Assembly (NCBI GenBank): GCA_003280495.1
Contig: QCET01000001.1
Coordinates: 41,301 to 105,300, forward strand
Direction of reading: 5' to 3'
Origin: Pelagibacteraceae bacterium AG-359-E06
Lineage (GTDB): Bacteria; Pseudomonadota; Alphaproteobacteria; Pelagibacterales; Pelagibacteraceae
DNA length: 64,000 bases
Below the pieces are notes generated by a model. It did not search any database, had not been told where the DNA came from, and saw only the letters and a program-made list of their open reading frames with translations. This document shows, one piece after another, positions 59,047-64,000 of the stretch. The position numbers and the translations under genes are program-made. How positions within the stretch are numbered: position 1 is the stretch's first letter; each line of letters begins with the position of its first letter.

Positions 59047-59079
59047 AAAAAAAGGGGGTTTTATTGCCCCCTTTTTTTT
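59047..59079. terminator. Bidirectional Rho-independent terminator between TRAP P and Q genes
   Basis: aaaaaaaGGGGG-TTTTATTG-CCCCCtttttttt. Confidence 0.9.
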
Positions 59080-59100
59080 ATTATTATAAATATTTTAAAG

Positions 59101-59685
59101 ATGAGAAAATTCATAATTTTTGCTGACAAATTAAGCACCTCAGTTGGAAAAGCTTTTTCATGGTGTATTGTTATATTAATGGGCGGGACTGTTTACGAGG
59201 TTGTTATGGCCTACGCTTTTAATGCACCAACTTTGTGGAATTTTGATTTTAGTTTACAAATGTATGGAGCAATATTAATGATGTCGGGTGCATATTGTCT
59301 TGCAACCGAAGCACATGTTAGAGGCGACGTGATTTATAGGTTGTTTAAACCTAAGACCCAAGGATACATTGATTTAGTTTTATATTTTATATTTTTCTTC
59401 CCTGGAGTTTTAGCACTTGCTTTTTATGGATATGAATACGCTGCACTTGCGTGGAAAATAAAAGAGACAAGTTGGAATAGTCCAGCTCAAATACAAATTT
59501 ATATGGCAAAATCTATGATACCAGCTGCAGGCGTTCTATTAACAATTCAAGGTATAGGGGAGGTTTGTAGAGCTATAATATGTATTCAAACAGGTCATTG
59601 GCCTGATAGAGAGGTTGTGGCTGAGGAAACAGAAAAAGTTTTAATGAGAACATCTCATGATGAATTTAATAAAGAAAATTCCTAG
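59101..59685 (+). CDS. dctQ: TRAP transporter small permease (DctQ)
   Basis: Four TM segments; SGAYCLATEAHVRGDVIYRLF. Confidence 0.92.
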   Translation: MRKFIIFADKLSTSVGKAFSWCIVILMGGTVYEVVMAYAFNAPTLWNFDFSLQMYGAILMMSGAYCLATEAHVRGDVIYRLFKPKTQGYIDLVLYFIFFFPGVLALAFYGYEYAALAWKIKETSWNSPAQIQIYMAKSMIPAAGVLLTIQGIGEVCRAIICIQTGHWPDREVVAEETEKVLMRTSHDEFNKENS

Positions 59686-59697
59686 GAAGGTATAATT

Positions 59698-61056
59698 ATG
59701 TTTGAATTAACAAACCCAGAAGTTGCTATTTTAATGATGAGTATATTTCTGTTTGTTGTACTTTTGGGTTTTCCAATTGCATTTACATTAATGGCTATGG
59801 GAATTGTATTTGGATATTATGCTTATTATGATCCTTCTGTGATGGATCATATTTTTGATAATAGAATCTTCTCTTTATTTGTACAAAACACCTATACTGT
59901 CATGGATAATAGTGTTTTGACGGCCGTACCTCTTTTTTTATTCATGGGTTATCTCGTTGAAAGAGCAGGTATAGTAGCAAAGTTATTTTTTGCAATCAGA
60001 TTAGCCGCACATAATTTACCTGCATCAATGGCTGTTGCAGCATTAATAACGTGTACGCTTTTTTCAACTGCTACCGGTATTATTGGTGCAGTTGTAACTC
60101 TTATGGGACTACTTGCTTGGCCAGCTATGGTAAAAGCTGGCTATGACAAAAAATTTGCATCTGGTATTATTTGTTCTGGTGGCTGCCTAGGAATTTTAAT
60201 TCCACCAAGCATAATGTTAATTGTTTACTCAGTTATTGCTCAACTATCTCCTTTAAGATTATTTGCTGCAGCAATTTTTCCTGGTTTATTACTTGCTGGA
60301 CTTTATATAGGTTATGCTGTGACAAGAGCTTATCTAAATCCTTCAATAGCTCCTAAACCTAAAGAGGAGGATGTCCCTCCAAAATCAGTAATTTATAGAG
60401 AAGTATTAGTTTCTTTTGTACCTTTATTTGCTTTAATAATGTTAGTATTAGGTACAATACTTGCAGGTATTGCAACACCTGCCGAGGCAGCAGCAGCTGG
60501 TGCTTTTGGTGCTTTAATTCTTTCTTATTTCTATAAAACTTTAAAATGGAAAAACTTTAAAGAGTCAGTATTTCTAACAGCAAAAACTACTGCTATGATA
60601 ATGTGGTTATTTATTGGATCATGGACCTTTTCATCTGTCTTTTCTTATTTGGGTGGGCATGAAGTTTTTGAACATTTTTTCAAATCAATTGATATTGCTC
60701 CCTGGCAATTTTTGGTAATCACTCAAATTATAATATTTCTTTTAGGATGGCCTTTAGAATGGACCGAGATTTTAATAATTTTTGTTCCAATTTTTTTACC
60801 TTTATTAGAGGTTTTCGGCGTTGACCCTTATTTTTTTGCGATGCTGATTGCTTTAAATTTACAGACCTCATTTTTGACACCGCCAATGGCAATGTCTGCC
60901 TATTACTTAAAGGGTGTTCAACCAAAAAATGTTGAATTACTTCAAATTTTTGCGGGAATAATGCCATTTCTTGCTATTGTTATTTTGGCTATGGTTTTAA
61001 TGTATTTATTTCCTGGAATTGCCCTTTGGTTACCTAATACTTTATTTGCTAGCTAG
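59698..61056 (+). CDS. dctM: TRAP transporter large permease (DctM)
   Basis: TATGIIGAVVTLMGLLAWPAMVKAGYDKKFASGIICSGGCLGILIPPSIMLIVY, GIATPAEAAAAGAFGAL. Confidence 0.97.
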   Translation: MFELTNPEVAILMMSIFLFVVLLGFPIAFTLMAMGIVFGYYAYYDPSVMDHIFDNRIFSLFVQNTYTVMDNSVLTAVPLFLFMGYLVERAGIVAKLFFAIRLAAHNLPASMAVAALITCTLFSTATGIIGAVVTLMGLLAWPAMVKAGYDKKFASGIICSGGCLGILIPPSIMLIVYSVIAQLSPLRLFAAAIFPGLLLAGLYIGYAVTRAYLNPSIAPKPKEEDVPPKSVIYREVLVSFVPLFALIMLVLGTILAGIATPAEAAAAGAFGALILSYFYKTLKWKNFKESVFLTAKTTAMIMWLFIGSWTFSSVFSYLGGHEVFEHFFKSIDIAPWQFLVITQIIIFLLGWPLEWTEILIIFVPIFLPLLEVFGVDPYFFAMLIALNLQTSFLTPPMAMSAYYLKGVQPKNVELLQIFAGIMPFLAIVILAMVLMYLFPGIALWLPNTLFAS

Positions 61057-61067
61057 ATTAATCTTTA

Positions 61068-62396
61068 ATGTCAAATATATTAACCTTATCAATAAGTGAG
61101 TTAGTATCTAAGTTAAAATCTGGCGATATTTCATCAGTAGAATTATGTTCAGCATACATAGATAGGTATGATAAATTTGAAAAAGATGTAAAGGCTTGGG
61201 CATATTTTGACAAAAAACTATTATTAGAAAAAGCCACGGAAGCAGACGAAAATAGAAAAGCTGGAAAGCCTCTTGGTCAATTGCATGGTTTACCAATCGG
61301 AGTAAAAGATATTTTTGGTACCTTAGATATGCCTACTGAATGTGGAACGGTAATTAGAAAAAAAATGACAGGATCTCAAGATGCCGAGGTTGTCAATCTT
61401 CTAAAGATATCCGGAGCTATTACAATGGGAAAAACAACAACTACAGAGCTTGCTTATTTTCATCCAAGCAAGACAACTAATCCAAACGATTATTCAAGAA
61501 CTCCAGGAGGATCATCTAGCGGATCAGCAGCAGCTGTTGCATCATATATGACCCCCTTGGCTATAGGATCTCAAACAAATGGATCAGTTATTAGGCCAGC
61601 AAGTTATTGTGGAGTTGTAGGATATAAGCCTTCTTATGGATTGATTTCGAGAAGTGGGGTCTTAAAACAATCTGATAAACTTGATCATATAGGATTATTT
61701 GGAAAAAAAGTTGAGGATGTAGCTTTGCTAGCAAAAGCATTAATCAAAAAAGATTTATATGATCCATCTACAATTTATTATTCAGCTGAAAGTCTAGAAG
61801 AAGAGGTAAAAAAAGGACCAATTTTTGATCCGAAATTTATATTTTACAAGACAAAAAATTGGAAAAACATAGAAAAAAATTCTCAAAAAGCATTTTTAGA
61901 TTATGTAGAAAAAAACAAAAAAAATATCGAAATTTTCGATACCCCATCTTACTTTGATGACATACCCAGGTATCACAAAATTATTCACGAAACAGACATG
62001 GCTAATAGTTATGAAATTTACTATAAAAAATATAAAAAAAAATTATCTAAAGAAATTATAAGCGCTATTTCTAGAGGATTAAAATATTCTGCAAAAGACT
62101 ATGCTGAGGCAATTGATTTTATGACTAGAAGTTATGAGTCCTACAAAGAAGTTTTTGAGGATTATCATGGTGTATTAACACCATCAACATCAGGTGTAGC
62201 ACCGAAAGGACTCAAATCAACAGGAAGTCCAGAATTTAGTACTATTTGGACATATATGGGTCTTCCCGCTATCTCGTTACCTTTACTTAAAGGAGAAAAT
62301 AATTTACCATTAGGTATTCAATTAATTGGTAACAAATTTGACGATTTAAGATTTTTAGGTGTAGCAAACTGGGTGGAAAAGAAATTAAAAAAATAA
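61068..62396 (+). CDS. amidase (GatA-like amidase-signature family)
   Basis: LHGLPIGVKDIF, TPGGSSSGSAAAVASYMTPLAIGSQTNGSVIRPASYCGVVGYKPS. Confidence 0.95.
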   Translation: MSNILTLSISELVSKLKSGDISSVELCSAYIDRYDKFEKDVKAWAYFDKKLLLEKATEADENRKAGKPLGQLHGLPIGVKDIFGTLDMPTECGTVIRKKMTGSQDAEVVNLLKISGAITMGKTTTTELAYFHPSKTTNPNDYSRTPGGSSSGSAAAVASYMTPLAIGSQTNGSVIRPASYCGVVGYKPSYGLISRSGVLKQSDKLDHIGLFGKKVEDVALLAKALIKKDLYDPSTIYYSAESLEEEVKKGPIFDPKFIFYKTKNWKNIEKNSQKAFLDYVEKNKKNIEIFDTPSYFDDIPRYHKIIHETDMANSYEIYYKKYKKKLSKEIISAISRGLKYSAKDYAEAIDFMTRSYESYKEVFEDYHGVLTPSTSGVAPKGLKSTGSPEFSTIWTYMGLPAISLPLLKGENNLPLGIQLIGNKFDDLRFLGVANWVEKKLKK

Positions 62397-62575
62397 TGAA
62401 TAAATTAACTAAGATAATAGGTCTATTAATTGCAATTGCCTTTTTAGTCGGCTTAGCGACTACATTAACAAGATCAATGATGATTGGATTTCTTGACGTG
62501 ATGCCGGTTTACATATTAATGGGTATCGCGATCTTCATGATGATTTACGAGGCATTTTTTGACAAAAAAAATTAA
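62396..62575 (+). CDS. small two-TM membrane protein (59 aa), not in ORF track
   Basis: Manual translation MNKLTKIIGLLIAIAFLVGLATTLTRSMMIGFLDVMPVYILMGIAIFMMIYEAFFDKKN*; start overlaps the amidase stop by 1 nt. Confidence 0.75.
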   Translation: MNKLTKIIGLLIAIAFLVGLATTLTRSMMIGFLDVMPVYILMGIAIFMMIYEAFFDKKN

Positions 62576-62577
62576 TC

Positions 62578-63468
62578 TTGATCAAAAAGAATAATTCATT
62601 TTCTTTCTTTCTTTTATTTATTCAACCTATATTCATGACTAGTAACATTGCGATTGCTAGAGGCGCACTTGATAATATTCCGCCTATAGCGCTAGCTTCG
62701 TCTAGATGGTTTTTAGTTTTTTTAGTTTTCCTTCCTTTTGTTTATTCTACTTTAATTAAAAAAAAAAAATTTATTAAGAAAGAGTTTTTTAAATTACTTT
62801 TTTTAGGATTTACAGGTTATGCTATTTGTGGTGCTTTCCCATATATCTCTGGCTTGACGACTACAGTAACAAATATGTCAATTATATATGCGCTTTCACC
62901 AATCTTCATAGTTGCGCTCTCTTCATATATTTATGGAGAAAGATTAAGAATAGTTCAATATTTTGGAATTTTTATGAGTTTATTTGGTGTCACTTATATT
63001 GTTTTTAAAGGTAAATTAGATAATTTAATTAATTTAATCTTTAGTTTTGGAGACTTGTGGATATTGTTTGCTGCAATAAGTTGGGCATTATTTTCAGTTT
63101 TTTTAATTAATTGGAAAAGTAAATTCGATATTTTGGAGAGGTTTACCTTAATGAGTTTTTTTGGATCAATTATATTGTTGCCATTTTATGGTGTCGAACA
63201 CTTTTTTTTTATACCTACGACTTTTAATTCAACATACTTTTATTTTATAACTATTGCAGCAATTTTTCCCGGAGTTTTAGCATTTTTGATGTATACAAAG
63301 TTACAGCAGGTTCTGGGAGCTTCAATTGCAGGGTTGACGGTTTATTTGATGCCAATATATGGAGCAATCTACGGGTTTATTTTATTTAATGAAATTTTAT
63401 CAAGCTTTCATCTTTATGGAGCTTTACTAATACTTTTTGGAATATACTTGGCAAATAAAAAAAGATGA
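62578..63468 (+). CDS. DMT-superfamily (EamA) transporter
   Basis: Ten-TM EamA-like protein; NMSIIYALSPIFIVALSSYIYGERL, ASIAGLTVYLMPIYGAIYGFILFNE. Confidence 0.9.
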   Translation: MIKKNNSFSFFLLFIQPIFMTSNIAIARGALDNIPPIALASSRWFLVFLVFLPFVYSTLIKKKKFIKKEFFKLLFLGFTGYAICGAFPYISGLTTTVTNMSIIYALSPIFIVALSSYIYGERLRIVQYFGIFMSLFGVTYIVFKGKLDNLINLIFSFGDLWILFAAISWALFSVFLINWKSKFDILERFTLMSFFGSIILLPFYGVEHFFFIPTTFNSTYFYFITIAAIFPGVLAFLMYTKLQQVLGASIAGLTVYLMPIYGAIYGFILFNEILSSFHLYGALLILFGIYLANKKR

Positions 63469-64000
63469 TAAAATATCTAATTTACAGTTTGACTATAATC
63501 TTGGGAGTATACCTGGTTTTCTTAGCTTTTATGTTTTTTTATCAAAGATCATTTATGTATTACCCCAGTGTTAACAATTATAATGATACAGAAATTAATT
63601 TTGACTATGAAACAGTTTCTATAACAACATCAGATAATATAAATTTAAAGGCTTGGTATAGTTTTAATCAAAACAAAAAACAAACAATAGTTTTTTTCCA
63701 TGGTAATGCCGGTGACCTAGAAAATAGAATTTATAAACTTAATCATTTTAAAAATTTGAATGTTAATTTCCTAATAGTTTCATGGCGCGGATTTAGTGGT
63801 AATGACGGGCAACCTTCAGAGAAAAATTTATATATTGATGCAAATTCAACGATTAAGTGGCTTGAGGATAAAGGCGTCAAAAAAAATCAAATGGTGCTAT
63901 ATGGAGAATCGTTAGGAACTGGAATTGCAGTTGAAGTAGCAAGTAAAAGTAAATTTGCAGGAGTAATATTAGAGTCACCGTTTACGTCTATGCAGGATAT
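63465..64000 (+). CDS. alpha/beta hydrolase (C-terminus runs off the window)
   Basis: Manual translation MIKYLIYSLTIILGVYLVFLAFMFFYQRSFMYYPSV...TIVFFHGNAGDLENR...MVLYGESLGTGIAVEVASKSKFAGVILESPFTSM; GxSxG nucleophile; ATGA overlap with DMT gene. Confidence 0.9.
   Translation, partial: MIKYLIYSLTIILGVYLVFLAFMFFYQRSFMYYPSVNNYNDTEINFDYETVSITTSDNINLKAWYSFNQNKKQTIVFFHGNAGDLENRIYKLNHFKNLNVNFLIVSWRGFSGNDGQPSEKNLYIDANSTIKWLEDKGVKKNQMVLYGESLGTGIAVEVASKSKFAGVILESPFTSMQD

Overview
This is a 64 kb AT-rich, gene-dense chromosomal window. Its streamlined architecture, short spacers and gene content suggest a SAR11 / Pelagibacter-type alphaproteobacterium; the taxonomy is my inference. Main blocks, left to right: a his operon (hisE-F-A-H-B, minus strand); hslVU; a compatible-solute cluster (GH13 sucrose/glucosylglycerate phosphorylase-like, GpgS, MPGP/GpgP-like phosphatase); the alphaproteobacterial origin-type neighbourhood Smr/Tim44/fxsA/secB/dnaQ/coaE/aroE/maf/PPSR, a 269 bp AT-rich gap, then hemE-hemH-hemJ-rho; a tRNA-Gly(GCC); purH-heparinase-rpe; a sodium/solute symporter, small membrane proteins and an acetyl-CoA synthetase; tsaD, hemCD, folD, argG; a cytochrome c maturation operon (ccmC-E-F-G-H); and a glycolate/2-hydroxyacid cluster (lldD-like, aminotransferase, glcDEF, D-2-hydroxyacid dehydrogenase) followed by a TRAP transporter. 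The best second-look items are: (1) a probable oriC between PPSR and hemE with a phased AATAGTT repeat; (2) an acetyl-CoA synthetase with a roughly 60-residue poly-lysine N-terminal tail (38 of the first 60 residues are Lys); (3) a two-gene islet preceded by four tandem 12-bp GTACCCCACAAT repeats; (4) a structured leader, a 65-aa basic orphan microprotein and a strong terminator forming one small unit; (5) a conserved-looking 12-bp hairpin upstream of ccmC; (6) a TRAP binding-protein gene insulated by terminators on both sides; (7) divergent genes whose start codons overlap in one CATG. Several genuine small or edge genes missing from the ORF track are also reported: DUF2256, SDHAF4-like/DUF1674, a 59-aa membrane protein, and partial GNAT and alpha/beta hydrolase genes. 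No CRISPR, rRNA, transposase or integrase was seen.
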